Below are positions 9,145-17,791 of a DNA stretch of 64,000 nucleotides, one piece after another (position 1 is the first letter of the stretch; every line of letters begins with the position of its first letter). The notes below the pieces were generated by a model that saw nothing but the letters and a program-made list of their open reading frames with translations, did no database searches and was not told the origin of the DNA. Source of the DNA: Sva-07 sp031398325. GTDB taxonomy: Bacteria > Actinomycetota > Acidimicrobiia > Acidimicrobiales > Ilumatobacteraceae. The stretch is taken from NCBI GenBank assembly GCA_031398325.1, contig JANNNB010000080.1, forward strand, positions 35,877 through 99,876, read 5' to 3'. The translations under genes were made by a program, and so were the position numbers.

Positions 9145-9903
9145 TCAGCCGGACGGTCCGCCGGGCGCGGTCGCGACATCGAGCGTCCGATCAATGACGG
9201 CAGCGGCCACCTCGGTCAACCGCATCGAATGGCCCCGAGCGAATGAGCGCAGAAGGTCGAATGCGGCGTCGACGGAGACGCTCCCACGCTCGGAAACGAT
9301 TCCTTTGGCCTGTTCGATCTGGATCCTGCTCGTGAGGGCGGTCTGCAGACCCGACGCCGTCGACGCAGTGCGGCTCGCGCTTCGCTCCTGTAAGACGCCG
9401 ATCGTCGCGATGTCGGACAGGGACTGCACGAGTCTGGCGTCCGAAAGTGCGAGTTCGCCCGGGGCGGCGCGCATCAGGTTCAGCGCGCCGATCACCTCGG
9501 CTCGGAGCTTCAACGGCACGCTGTGCACCGCCTGAAAGCCGTCGCCGATCGCCCGCGCCGCGAACGACGGCCATCGCGTCCTCTCCATGGAGAGGTCAGC
9601 TGACGTGATGACGTTCCCGGAACGAAAAGCATCGAGGCACGGACCGTCATGATTCTGCAGCTCGAACAACTCGAGCAAACGGCTCCGTTCCGACGAAGAG
9701 GCCACTGCCTGCATGGTCCCCGCGGGCGTGACCAGCATCACGGCAGCCTCGTCGACGGCAACGAGGTCGATACAGGAGCGCGTCAAGACGTGCAGGAACT
9801 CGATGACGTCGTAGTCGTCGACCAACGTGTCGGCCAGGTGGACGAAAGCGTCGATGATCGACGCTTCGCGACTGACTCCGGTCGTCGCATCAGCCTCAGC
9901 CAT
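9145..9903 (-). CDS. GAF and ANTAR domain RNA-binding regulator
   Basis: 252 residues. A GAF domain spans roughly residues 30-165 (HVLTRSCIDLVAVDEAAVML, then VPLKLRAEVIGALNLM). An ANTAR domain occupies about 185-240 (LTSRIQIEQAKGIVSERG, then DAAFDLLRSFARGHS). ANTAR domains bind paired stem-loops in nascent RNA and prevent termination; GAF-ANTAR proteins of this size are common in actinobacteria. The gene is divergent from the SRPBCC gene across about 230 bases. A PdtaS-like kinase is encoded 50 kb away in the window; the usual partner of PdtaS has a receiver domain, which this protein lacks, so a direct link is unlikely. Confidence 0.88.
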   Translation of the reverse strand: MAEADATTGVSREASIIDAFVHLADTLVDDYDVIEFLHVLTRSCIDLVAVDEAAVMLVTPAGTMQAVASSSERSRLLELFELQNHDGPCLDAFRSGNVITSADLSMERTRWPSFAARAIGDGFQAVHSVPLKLRAEVIGALNLMRAAPGELALSDARLVQSLSDIATIGVLQERSASRTASTASGLQTALTSRIQIEQAKGIVSERGSVSVDAAFDLLRSFARGHSMRLTEVAAAVIDRTLDVATAPGGPSG

Positions 9904-10131
9904 GAACGCTCCACGAGTCGAGCAGAACCGTACGGTCCGCGGTGCCGCCCGCCGCCCGATCGAGGTTCTCTGTCAATGTTCTCAAGGTATCCAGCGGTAT
10001 CCGGGACGGCCTGCGTTCAAACCCCATCGTGTCATTCACGTTGGAGTCGTGACAGGACTCGCACGACCGATCGCAAGCGCTGGACGCCGCGGAGACGAAC
10101 CTGTTTCCGATCGGGGTGATCGGGCATACGT

Positions 10132-10674
10132 ATGCCCGTGGCCACCACTGAGGAAGTCTTCTCCGTTCCACCGTCCGAACTCTTCGCCGCGCTCGCCGAT
10201 CCCGACTCCTACCCGCATTGGCTCGTCGGCGCGCGGCGTATCCGTTCGGTCTCCGCCGACTGGCCGCAACCGAGGAGCTTCTTCGAGCACGTCGTGGGTT
10301 TCGGGCCCGTCGCCATCCCCGACCGCACCACGGTCCGCTCGATCGATCCGCCGCACGCGCTGGAGTTGCTGGTGCGCGCCCGGCCGCTCATCGAGGCGGT
10401 CGTCCGCTTCGAGGTCGAGCCAACGACGACCGGCAGCACCCTGACCATGATCGAGACCCCCGCCGGCATCTACAAGATCATCTCGGCGCTCGCCCAGCCG
10501 CTGATCGGAGCGCGAAACGAACGCTCACTACGACGCCTGAAGGCCTACCTGAATACCCAGCTGTCCGCATCAGACGGTGAACCGGTAGCGCACGAGCAAT
10601 CGGTGGGCGACGTCGCCCACCTCACCGGGAAGCGCCAGGCCCGCCGAAACGCGGAGAACGAGTCACCCGCATGA
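10132..10674 (+). CDS. SRPBCC-fold protein (polyketide cyclase/dehydrase-like)
   Basis: 180 residues with the START/SRPBCC pattern: VFSVPPSELFAALADPDSYPHWL at the start, FGPVAIPDR in the middle, and a C-terminal amphipathic helix in NERSLRRLKAYLNTQL. These small barrels bind hydrophobic ligands; the biological role is unknown. The last 30 residues are polar and probably disordered. The start used is the ATG in CATACGTATGCCC; no strong ribosome site is seen, so a leaderless transcript is possible. Confidence 0.75.
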   Translation: MPVATTEEVFSVPPSELFAALADPDSYPHWLVGARRIRSVSADWPQPRSFFEHVVGFGPVAIPDRTTVRSIDPPHALELLVRARPLIEAVVRFEVEPTTTGSTLTMIETPAGIYKIISALAQPLIGARNERSLRRLKAYLNTQLSASDGEPVAHEQSVGDVAHLTGKRQARRNAENESPA

Positions 10675-10777
10675 GATCGGCATGCGAGTCCGTGCGGCTC
10701 CACGCGGACGCTTAGCGAGCCCGAACTCCGGGTACTGGACAACGATGGCGAGCCGGCATCGAGAGGAGGGTGGACAG

Positions 10778-11194
10778 ATGGACGACCGCGACGAACCACA
10801 GAGCGACGCCGTCATCGAAGCGATCGGCAAGGCATCCGAGGCCCTCGAATACGTCGAACGTGCCCGGGGACATCTCTACTCCTTCCATCAGCTGATGGGC
10901 AGGGCGGACATCGAGTTCGGGAACGCCTCGGACATGCTCGCCCAGTGCGGGCTGCAGGGGTCGGCGTCGGATCTCGAGCGATCGATCGTGGGCCGCAACG
11001 TGTTGGAGGGGCGTTGGACCTTCCAGGTGGTCGACGAGTTCGACGACCTCTACTACACCGTTGCGCGAGACGCCGTTCGCAACCTCGAGCGCGACCATCT
11101 CGAAGGTCGTCGACACGTGTACGAACGAACGATGAAGGCCAACCGTCGCACGCCCGGCGAACCCGGTCACGATCTCGAGCCGCCTGGCCGTTGA
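10778..11194 (+). CDS. Conserved hypothetical protein, helical, 138 residues
   Basis: I do not recognise the family. The protein is predicted mostly helical and acidic (SDAVIEAIGKASEALEYVERA), with FQVVDEFDDLYYTVARDA in the second half and a Pro/Gly-rich tail. The start is ATG 10778 with GAGAGGAGGG seven bases upstream, one of the better ribosome sites in the area. Third positions are strongly G/C as in the neighbours, supporting it as a real gene. The reverse-strand sigma-like frame runs through it, but that overlap is judged spurious. Confidence 0.65.
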   Translation: MDDRDEPQSDAVIEAIGKASEALEYVERARGHLYSFHQLMGRADIEFGNASDMLAQCGLQGSASDLERSIVGRNVLEGRWTFQVVDEFDDLYYTVARDAVRNLERDHLEGRRHVYERTMKANRRTPGEPGHDLEPPGR

Positions 11195-11596
11195 GCCCCC
11201 GTGCAGGATCGTCTGCGCATCATCGGCAGCGGCTTGACGAAGCAGGCCCTCCGCCTGCTCGCGGGTGCAGTCCTGATTGCTGATGAGCATCCCGGTCGCG
11301 AGCGCAACGACCGTCGACCAGGCGTACGACCTGAACGATGTGCCCCGATCCACGTCGAAGCGCACGACGGCCCCGAGCAGACCTTCACGTGCGGCCTGCT
11401 CGAGATCCTCGATCGGCTCACCGCGACGTCGCATCCGCCGCGCAAAGGTCACCACCAACCAATCGAACTCGGCCATGACCGTTGCCAGCGCCTGCCGATC
11501 TCCGTGTTTCTGAAACCGCTCGATCAGCGCTCTGACCTCGGCTTCGTTCTCCTCCGGGTGCTCGTGCACCAGCCCACGGGGTGTTCCGGCCGACAT
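11195..11596 (-). pseudogene. Truncated sigma-70-like gene, region 2 only
   Basis: From ATG 11596 about 134 residues resemble region 2 of SigB/SigF-type sigma factors: FARRMRRRGEPIEDLEQAA, then EGLLGAVVRFDVDRG and SFRSYAWSTV. Full-length relatives continue with regions 3 and 4, including a C-terminal helix-turn-helix, for another 130 or so residues. Here similarity fades after ATGMLISNQDCTREQAEGLL. The frame stays open to 10712, but only as the antisense of the helical protein at 10778-11194. I read it as a sigma gene that lost its 3' half. A functional region-2-only protein is the less likely alternative. Confidence 0.55.
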
Positions 11597-11981
11597 CGAC
11601 GGGTCTCTGGCTGGACGATGAGACGAGGAGCACGTTCGAGCGCCGTCATGCGGAACCGCACGCGACCAGTCAGAATCCGCTCGGCTCGTCACCGTCGTCG
11701 GCAGAGCCGACCGAGGGTCGTTCGGTTCCAGCCCGGGCAAGATGGTCATATGGCGTCCCAGTGGGAGTGCGCCGCCCCTCTGCTGGAACGGACGGGCTCA
11801 TTGCCGAGCCCGGCCAACGCTAATCCCGGTTCCCGGTCCGATAAACCTGTCGCCGTGCGTTGCCCCGTTACCTGATGACATCCAAGATGTCGTCGTCTGA
11901 GTCCTGAAGAGACCTGGCTCGGCGACGGGCGCACCGCGGCGATCCGCCGCAAGAACTGCTCCGGGACGTCCTCACGTCGGG
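11597..11981. other. 385-base spacer with no gene seen
   Basis: Open frames here are short or are shadows of the STAND gene. It separates the 5' end of the sigma fragment from the 3' end of the STAND ATPase gene; both are on the reverse strand. I see no strong terminator hairpin. Confidence 0.4.
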
Positions 11982-14660
11982 CTACCGCACGTGTTCGGTC
12001 TCGGCCACAGTGAGCGGTGCGACCGGTGAGCTGATGCCGAGCATTCGGCTCGCGACGGACCACGGATCGTTCGATCGCGCCAATGCGAAAACTTGTGATC
12101 GCTGCGCTCCCACTCGGTTGGAGGCGAGACGAGCTGATCTGTCGTGATACGAACGCAGCAGCGGCCATACGGCGACGTGGATCCGGTTGCGGAGGTCGCT
12201 GGCGATCGTGGTGGTGAGGACGGCATCGTCCCAGCGGTGTTCTGCCACGGCCAGGGCGGCAGCGATGTCGAGGGCGTTGGCCAGGCGTTCGAGACTGCCG
12301 CTGCGGTGCAATTCGTCGAGGTGAGAGCGCAGCCGCTCTCTCCCGTTGTCGAGCCGTCCATCGAGGATGTCCACCATCGCCAACAGGCAGGTCGCTTGTG
12401 CCACCATCACGGCATCGCGCAGTTTTCGAGCAGCGTCGAGGGCGCGTTCCAGATCGTCGCGAGCGCCCGTGGTGTCGCCCATCATCGCCCGCAGCAGACC
12501 TCGCGTCGAGAGAGCGTTGGCGAGCAGCCAGATGTTGTCCAATCGGTACGACGTTCCGACGATGTCGTCGAATTGAGCGAGGACATCGTCGAGCTCGGTG
12601 TTGCGACTCGTGAGGAGCGTGGCGAGGGTCAGCTGTGCGGCTGCGGTGAGCACTGTGACTTCCGGGTGGTCGGGGGCGGTGGCGAGGTGAACGAGCGCTC
12701 GCTCGGCGAGTTCGATGCCCTTCGACACGTCGCCGGCCAATCCGGTGATGTAGGCGCCGACGGTGCACAGAGCACCGATCTGGACCGGAGCAAGGTCGTC
12801 CGGTGGATCCAGCAGTACCTGATCGAGGGCAACTCTCAACTCGTCGATCTGGCCGGTCGATCGAAGCCATGCCCACAATCGCCGCGCGAGATCGACGATC
12901 AGCGGGTAATCGCGTCGCTCGATTGCCCACTCCGCTGCTGTTCGAAGGTTGGCCTGCTCGGCGAGGAGGAGCGGCCAGTGCCGTACTGCGTCGTCGTGTC
13001 GCAGGACGTCCGCTGGTTCGGCGAGATCGGCGTACCAGCGGGCGTGCAGTGAGGCGCATCGGTCGATCTCGCCACTTTCCACGAGACGTTCCGTCGCGTA
13101 TTCGCGAATCGTGCGCAGCATGCGGATGCGCGGTGTGGTGCCGGTGGTCGAGTCGGCGAACAGCAGGCTCTTGTCGAGAAGCGAGGCAACCGTCGTGCTG
13201 GGATCCGTGACTGGATGACCGGCACCGACCGCTTCGATCGCCTCGAGCGACGCCCCGGAGAAGACCGCGCAGCGAACGAATAGCGATCGCTCGGCCGGGT
13301 CGAGTAGGCGATAACTCCACTCGATCGTTGCCCTCATCGTCCGTTGACGATTCGGCATGTCATGCGCTGCCTCGCCGAGTACATCGAGGCGTTGGGTCAT
13401 CTTGGCGAGCAGTGCGACGGGTGGGAGCAAACGGGTGCGTGCTGCTGCGAGTTCGATCGCAAGTGGGAGTCCGTCCAGCCGTCGACACACCTCGGCGATT
13501 GCGGCGAGTTCGTCATGATCGGGGACGAAGCCGGGCACGGCGGCACGAGCCCGTTCGATGAAGAGCGCAACCGATGCGACGTGCGTCGAGTCGCCATCGC
13601 CCTCGTCATGGTCGACATCTGGCAGCTCGAGTGGTGCGAGTGGGAAGTCGTGCTCGGCGCGAAGGCGTAGGACGTGCCGACTGGTGACCAGTGCAGAGAT
13701 GCCTGGGCATCGATCGAGCAAGGCTGCAACGTCACAGCCAGCTGCGGTGACCTGTTCCATGTTGTCGAGCACCAGCAGAGCCTGCTTGCCGTTCAATCGT
13801 TCGACGAGACCTTCGAGAGGGGGTCCGTCGTCGTCGATCTCGACGCCGATCGCGTGCGCGATCGTGCTGATGACGCGACCTGGTTCCTCGACGTCTTCGA
13901 GCGCGACGAACACGACGCCGTCGATGAAGTCCGGTGCGAGAATGCGACACAGTTCGAGCGCTACGCGGCTCTTGCCGATTCCGCCCGGTCCCGTGAGCGT
14001 CACCAGCCGCACGCCGCCGCGGAACAGCCCGGCCAACTTTTCCAACTCCGTGTCGCGACCGAGCGTTTCGGTCAGCGGAACGGGCGCCACGGCCACCGCC
14101 GGCCAACCGGCAGTCCGGGCGACCGTGAGGCTGTCGACAAAGCGCTCGGACAACAGCACGGCCAGATCGTCACGCACGAGAGCGGACAATTCGTCGGAGC
14201 TGTTGAATCGACGGTACGTGATGTCTGACGACCGTGTGATGCCATCGAGCATCGCCTGCAGACGCGGCTCGATGTTCGCGCTCGGAGACTTGAGGTAGAG
14301 CAGCTGAGGCATTGCTGCGCCAAGATGCAGTTCGTCCTCGAGTCCTGAGATGTCCTGGCCCGGCGCGACCCAGCCGTAACGGTCGCCGTAGATCCCGACG
14401 AACACGTGGCTCTGCGCCAGATAGGCCTGGTAGATCGCACGCGGCGGGTGTGAGCGAGCGCCGAGCTCGAACATCACCGGAGTCAATCGCATGGCCTCGA
14501 TCGCGGACCGTACGGCGCGGCGCTCGTCGCCGAGTTCGTCCAGTGTCGAACTGACGAACACACGGGTTCGTTGGTCCGGTGTTCGAATGAGGTGATCCGT
14601 CGACCGCTCCGCCGCGGGCACGACGAGGCGGCCGATGGGAGAGGCGGCCGCTGTTGCCAT
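11982..14660 (-). CDS. DUF4062 and NB-ARC (STAND) ATPase with TPR-like C-terminus
   Basis: 892 residues in three parts. Residues about 32-120 are DUF4062 (RVFVSSTLDELGDERRAV, then HVFVGIYGDRYGWV), a TIR-like fold found at the front of signalling STAND proteins. Residues about 200-480 are an NB-ARC-type ATPase: Walker A GPGGIGKS at 224-231, Walker B ALLVLDN with Asp299, and the RLDGLPLAIELAAART motif. Residues about 550-880 form helical repeats of TPR type, the usual ligand sensor. STAND proteins oligomerise on ligand binding; several classes act in antiphage defence, others in transcription control. There is no DNA-binding domain here. The ATG overlaps the stop of the hemerythrin-like gene (TGATG), so the pair is co-translated. 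The upstream ATG at 14696 lies inside that gene and was rejected. Confidence 0.85.
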   Translation of the reverse strand: MATAAASPIGRLVVPAAERSTDHLIRTPDQRTRVFVSSTLDELGDERRAVRSAIEAMRLTPVMFELGARSHPPRAIYQAYLAQSHVFVGIYGDRYGWVAPGQDISGLEDELHLGAAMPQLLYLKSPSANIEPRLQAMLDGITRSSDITYRRFNSSDELSALVRDDLAVLLSERFVDSLTVARTAGWPAVAVAPVPLTETLGRDTELEKLAGLFRGGVRLVTLTGPGGIGKSRVALELCRILAPDFIDGVVFVALEDVEEPGRVISTIAHAIGVEIDDDGPPLEGLVERLNGKQALLVLDNMEQVTAAGCDVAALLDRCPGISALVTSRHVLRLRAEHDFPLAPLELPDVDHDEGDGDSTHVASVALFIERARAAVPGFVPDHDELAAIAEVCRRLDGLPLAIELAAARTRLLPPVALLAKMTQRLDVLGEAAHDMPNRQRTMRATIEWSYRLLDPAERSLFVRCAVFSGASLEAIEAVGAGHPVTDPSTTVASLLDKSLLFADSTTGTTPRIRMLRTIREYATERLVESGEIDRCASLHARWYADLAEPADVLRHDDAVRHWPLLLAEQANLRTAAEWAIERRDYPLIVDLARRLWAWLRSTGQIDELRVALDQVLLDPPDDLAPVQIGALCTVGAYITGLAGDVSKGIELAERALVHLATAPDHPEVTVLTAAAQLTLATLLTSRNTELDDVLAQFDDIVGTSYRLDNIWLLANALSTRGLLRAMMGDTTGARDDLERALDAARKLRDAVMVAQATCLLAMVDILDGRLDNGRERLRSHLDELHRSGSLERLANALDIAAALAVAEHRWDDAVLTTTIASDLRNRIHVAVWPLLRSYHDRSARLASNRVGAQRSQVFALARSNDPWSVASRMLGISSPVAPLTVAETEHVR

Positions 14661-15388
14661 CAGGCGATGCCCAACCGGTTGGTGACCTGCGTCCACTCAT
14701 CGGCGGTCAGCGACTTGGCGGCGACCGATCGAAAGCCGGCGAACACCTCGGGTGGCGCCATCGACATTCCGATTCCGAGCTCGGCCCGTTCGTCGAGGTT
14801 CATCGCGCGCAGAACGAAGCCCAACAGGTGAGCCATGGCGTCTGGTGGGATCGATGATCGGATCGACTGGTCCAGCGCGATGAGCTCGTCCGTGGGCACC
14901 GCTGCGCGAAGTGCGGGCATGACCGCGGTCTCCTCGACGAGCTGGTGAGCGAGATAGACGCTCGTGAACTCCGAGAGGTCGAGGTACAGGCGATGCGCAG
15001 CCACGCTTCTTCGAGCGCCAGCAGTGTCGGCGAGGCGATCTGCGAGGGTGCTGAGGTGGGCCATGCCCTCGTGCACGTCGTCGTGCTGCGCTTCGATCAA
15101 CCTGCCGAGCCCGGGGGCGTGTTCGACGATCAGCGGCTGGATCCACGTGTCTTCGTGGGCATGGTGCAGGTCGAGCATGTCGAACAGCGCCTGATGATCA
15201 GCGAGCGCCCGGTCGACTGCGATGGCGTCGGTGACGTCGAGGCGGCCGATGTCGAGCACCAGCTCGAACATCGACAGCCGGATGCCTTTGTGGATCTCTC
15301 GGTAGAAGTCGTAGCCCTCGGTCGGATCGATGAGGTCGGTCAGGTCAGCGGTAGAAGGGATGGGCCGGATGAGTTGGTTCGTGGTCAT
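14660..15388 (-). CDS. Hemerythrin-like HHE domain protein coupled to the STAND gene
   Basis: 242 residues. A four-helix HHE domain spans about 30-170: DMLDLHHAHEDTWIQPL, EAQHDDVHEGMAHL and VYLAHQLVEETAVMPAL supply the His/Glu pairs expected for a di-iron site. A helical C-terminal half with a methionine-rich turn (GIGMSMAPPEVF) follows. Hemerythrin-like proteins bind O2 or NO or act as iron/redox sensors. The start ATG 15388 was chosen because the longer open frame above it is low-complexity shadow. The stop shares one base with the STAND start, the strongest sign that the two proteins work together; redox or NO sensing feeding the STAND ATPase is inference. Confidence 0.82.
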   Translation of the reverse strand: MTTNQLIRPIPSTADLTDLIDPTEGYDFYREIHKGIRLSMFELVLDIGRLDVTDAIAVDRALADHQALFDMLDLHHAHEDTWIQPLIVEHAPGLGRLIEAQHDDVHEGMAHLSTLADRLADTAGARRSVAAHRLYLDLSEFTSVYLAHQLVEETAVMPALRAAVPTDELIALDQSIRSSIPPDAMAHLLGFVLRAMNLDERAELGIGMSMAPPEVFAGFRSVAAKSLTADEWTQVTNRLGIA

Positions 15389-15506
15389 GGACTCATCGTG
15401 CGGGATCCCGAGATGCGGTGTTGCTGAACTGTCGTGGTCGGAACGCTGAGAGCTTGCTAATCGATGCCTGACGACCGTCGTCCGCCGGTCTCGGTACCCT
15501 TCGCGC

Positions 15507-15995
15507 ATGCCCGTCGGCGGAACTCGCCTCATCGACGACGAGGTGCGCGTGTTTCTCCAAGGGCCCGTGTCGGCGATGCTCGGTACCGCTGACGGCCTCC
15601 ACGTCGCCGACGTGACCCGCATTGCAGGCGTACTCGCGTCGGACGACCAAGCGTCGATGCGGGTACTTGTCGCCGCGAACGCCACCGTCGCACGGGCCAA
15701 CGCGGCCCAGCCGGGCGATGCCGTGGCCTTGCTGGTCACCGACATCACGAACTACCGCTCGCTGCAGTGGAAGGGTACGGTCGTCGCCTGGCACGAACCG
15801 ACGCCTGGTGATCTCACCCTTCTGGACGGCCACGTCGAGCGGTTCCTGGCCGCAGCACCAACCGTCGGGCTCGACGCAACCAAAGCACGGCGATGCTTTC
15901 CCAGCGACGTGGTCGCTCTCGAGGTGGCGGTCAACGCATTGTTCGACCAGACACCAGGACCCGACGCTGGCAGGCGCATCGAGCAGACACCGTGA
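15507..15995 (+). CDS. Flavin/PNPOx-like split-barrel protein (first of three coupled genes)
   Basis: 162 residues. The segments FLQGPVSAMLGTADGLHVADV and AVALLVTDITNYRSLQWKG match the pyridoxamine-phosphate-oxidase-like split barrel, where FMN, F420 or heme binds. Some key loops are divergent, so cofactor and substrate cannot be named. Its stop overlaps the GTG of the next gene (GTGA). It lies divergent to the hemerythrin-STAND pair with about 120 bases between starts. Confidence 0.68.
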   Translation: MPVGGTRLIDDEVRVFLQGPVSAMLGTADGLHVADVTRIAGVLASDDQASMRVLVAANATVARANAAQPGDAVALLVTDITNYRSLQWKGTVVAWHEPTPGDLTLLDGHVERFLAAAPTVGLDATKARRCFPSDVVALEVAVNALFDQTPGPDAGRRIEQTP

Positions 15996-16417
15996 CCATC
16001 GCGTTGAGCGAGATCAGCGAATGCTTCCTCGGGGAGATTCCCACGATGATGGCAACCTGCTCCGAAGACGGGACACCGAACCTCGTGCACCTCTCCCAGG
16101 TTTTCCTCGTCGACGACTCACACGTCGCGATCTCAAATCAATTCCTCGCCAAGTCGGCCGCCAACCTGGCCGCCAACCCCGTCGCATCCCTCGTCTGCAT
16201 CGACCCGGGCACCTACGACACCTATCGGCTCGTCGTCCGCCTGCTGAGATCCGAGACCGATGGCGATCGGTTCGACGGAGCCCGCACCTCCATCGACGCG
16301 ATCGCCGCCCTCACCGGCATGACCGGCGTGTTGCAATTGCGTTCGATTGATGTGTTTCGTGTCGTAGACGTGGCGTTGGTCCCGTACGGCCACTCAGACG
16401 ACACGTCGACGCCGTGA
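15992..16417 (+). CDS. PNPOx-like flavin-binding protein (second of three coupled genes)
   Basis: 141 residues from GTG 15992; the longer open frame upstream is a shadow of the preceding gene. The barrel motif is clear: FLGEIPTMMATCSEDGTPNLVHLSQVF, then HVAISNQFLAKSAANLAANP, close to FMN-binding pyridoxamine 5'-phosphate oxidase-related proteins. A short helix and the DVFRVVDVALVPYGH strand close the domain. It overlaps the genes on both sides by GTGA, so the three are translated as a unit. The neighbour with a GAF domain suggests a redox-sensing set rather than vitamin B6 metabolism. Confidence 0.8.
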   Translation: MTIALSEISECFLGEIPTMMATCSEDGTPNLVHLSQVFLVDDSHVAISNQFLAKSAANLAANPVASLVCIDPGTYDTYRLVVRLLRSETDGDRFDGARTSIDAIAALTGMTGVLQLRSIDVFRVVDVALVPYGHSDDTSTP

Positions 16418-17352
16418 CCGACGAACCCACTGATCTGGAGCGGCTCGCCACGTTCGGTGACAGCCTGGCATCGGCCACCTCGCTCGACGAGGTCATCGAC
16501 GTTGCCCTGCACGGCATCGACCACCTCCTCGGCCACCCTCACTCGATGCTGCTGATCCACGAACCGGAACGGAATCGGCTCGTCACCCTGGCCAGCCGCG
16601 GCTACCCAGCGGGAGGCGTCGGGGCCGAGGTCGGGCTCGAAGAGGGCATCATCGGCATGGCCGCAGCCCGTCGCCGGCCGATGCGTATCGGCAACCTCCA
16701 ACGCATGCTCGCCTATGCGCGGGCCGCCCACGAGCCGGAGCGCAACACCGCTGTTGCGGAGATCCGGCTACCCGGCTTGGCCGATGCCCGCAGCCAGCTG
16801 GCATCTCCCATGGTGGCGCGCGATTCACTCGTCGGTGTCCTGGCGGTCGAGAGCTCGGTTGCCCTCGCGTACGACCAACGCCACGAGGAAATGCTCGCCA
16901 TCGCTGCCCACCTCGCGGGTGCGGCGCTGGAACGCGAACAGAACGACGCCGGTGAGACACCGGCCGCGGCTGCGGGCGGACCACGCCGTTCAGACATACC
17001 CGGCACATCGTCGTCGCTCGCTGCTCCGATCGTTCTCCGCCACTACGCGATCGACGGAAGCACCTTTCTCGACGACGACTACATCATCAAGGGCGTCGCC
17101 GGGCGGCTGCTGTGGAAGCTCGCATCCGAGCATGTGGCAACCGGTCGATCCGCGTTCACGAGCAGGGAGGCCAAGCTCGATCCGATCCTCGAACTCCCGC
17201 CCTATCGAGACAACTTCGAAAGCCGCCTCATCCTGCTCAAGCGACGCCTCGACGAACGCCAAGCACCACTCCGGGTGCGCTCGACCGGTCGCGGCCGCTT
17301 CGAACTCGATCTCGTCGCAGCACTCTCGCTCGACCACGTCAACCGCACCTGA
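16414..17352 (+). CDS. GAF domain regulator with C-terminal winged-helix-like domain
   Basis: 312 residues from GTG 16414, overlapping the preceding stop. A GAF domain covers about 15-170 (HSMLLIHEPERNRLVTLASRG, then ASPMVARDSLVGVLAVES). After a Pro/Ala linker, residues about 205-305 contain VLRHYAIDGSTFLDDDYIIKG, GRLLWKLASEH, FTSREAKLDP, a run of arginines and LRVRSTGRGRFELDL, a layout like a winged helix of the OmpR or GAF-sensor type. It is the plausible DNA-binding or signalling output of the three-gene unit. The ligand is unknown; the second-domain assignment is moderate. Confidence 0.72.
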   Translation: MTDEPTDLERLATFGDSLASATSLDEVIDVALHGIDHLLGHPHSMLLIHEPERNRLVTLASRGYPAGGVGAEVGLEEGIIGMAAARRRPMRIGNLQRMLAYARAAHEPERNTAVAEIRLPGLADARSQLASPMVARDSLVGVLAVESSVALAYDQRHEEMLAIAAHLAGAALEREQNDAGETPAAAAGGPRRSDIPGTSSSLAAPIVLRHYAIDGSTFLDDDYIIKGVAGRLLWKLASEHVATGRSAFTSREAKLDPILELPPYRDNFESRLILLKRRLDERQAPLRVRSTGRGRFELDLVAALSLDHVNRT

Positions 17353-17447
17353 TCACGCCGAGCACAGCACTTCCGCGACCGGCGGTACACCATTCACTCC
17401 GGAAGCTGAGCTGCTGAGACGAAGGATGCCCGAGCTGCACGTGCGCC

Positions 17448-17541
17448 GTCGACAACCTTCCCACCAAACTCGATGCTCTGCTCGAGCCAGGTGACGCCGC
17501 CTTCGCGATGGTGTCACGCGCACCGCTGGACAAGCTGCAGC
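17448..17541 (+). pseudogene. Fragment of a DUF899/thioredoxin-like protein
   Basis: The frame reads VDNLPTKLDALLEPGDAAF then AMVSRAPLDKLQ, a recognisable DUF899-type core (vSRAPLxKl is its hallmark), and then turns to nonsense. No start, upstream half or downstream half is present. It lies in a 439-base region (17353-17791) that otherwise holds only the cupin fragment below. Confidence 0.4.
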
Positions 17542-17556
17542 TCCCGTCGAGCTGTT

Positions 17557-17679
17557 GTCTGGTTCACGCCTGGTGGGTTCGAGCAGCTGTTCGTCAGGTA
17601 CCGAACGGATCAGCCGAACCCCGACCAAAACGGCTTCGTCGCCGAAGCCACTGAACGCTTCAACTCCCAGTTCGAGTAG
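17557..17679 (+). pseudogene. C-terminal tail of a cupin protein
   Basis: About 40 codons ending in a stop: WFTPGGFEQLFVRY then a polar segment ending ERFNSQFE. The TPGGFExxF motif typically follows the cupin barrel; the barrel itself is missing. It abuts the DUF899-like fragment in a different frame, so the two remnants were probably joined by deletion. Confidence 0.35.
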
Positions 17680-17791
17680 TTGAACTGCTGAGCCACCTGT
17701 GGGGAGCCCCGGCAGACCCGGGAGTAGCGCCGCCCCGACATCCTCACTGGCGGTCGGGGATGATTCTGATGACGAATTGGTCGTCCGTCCA

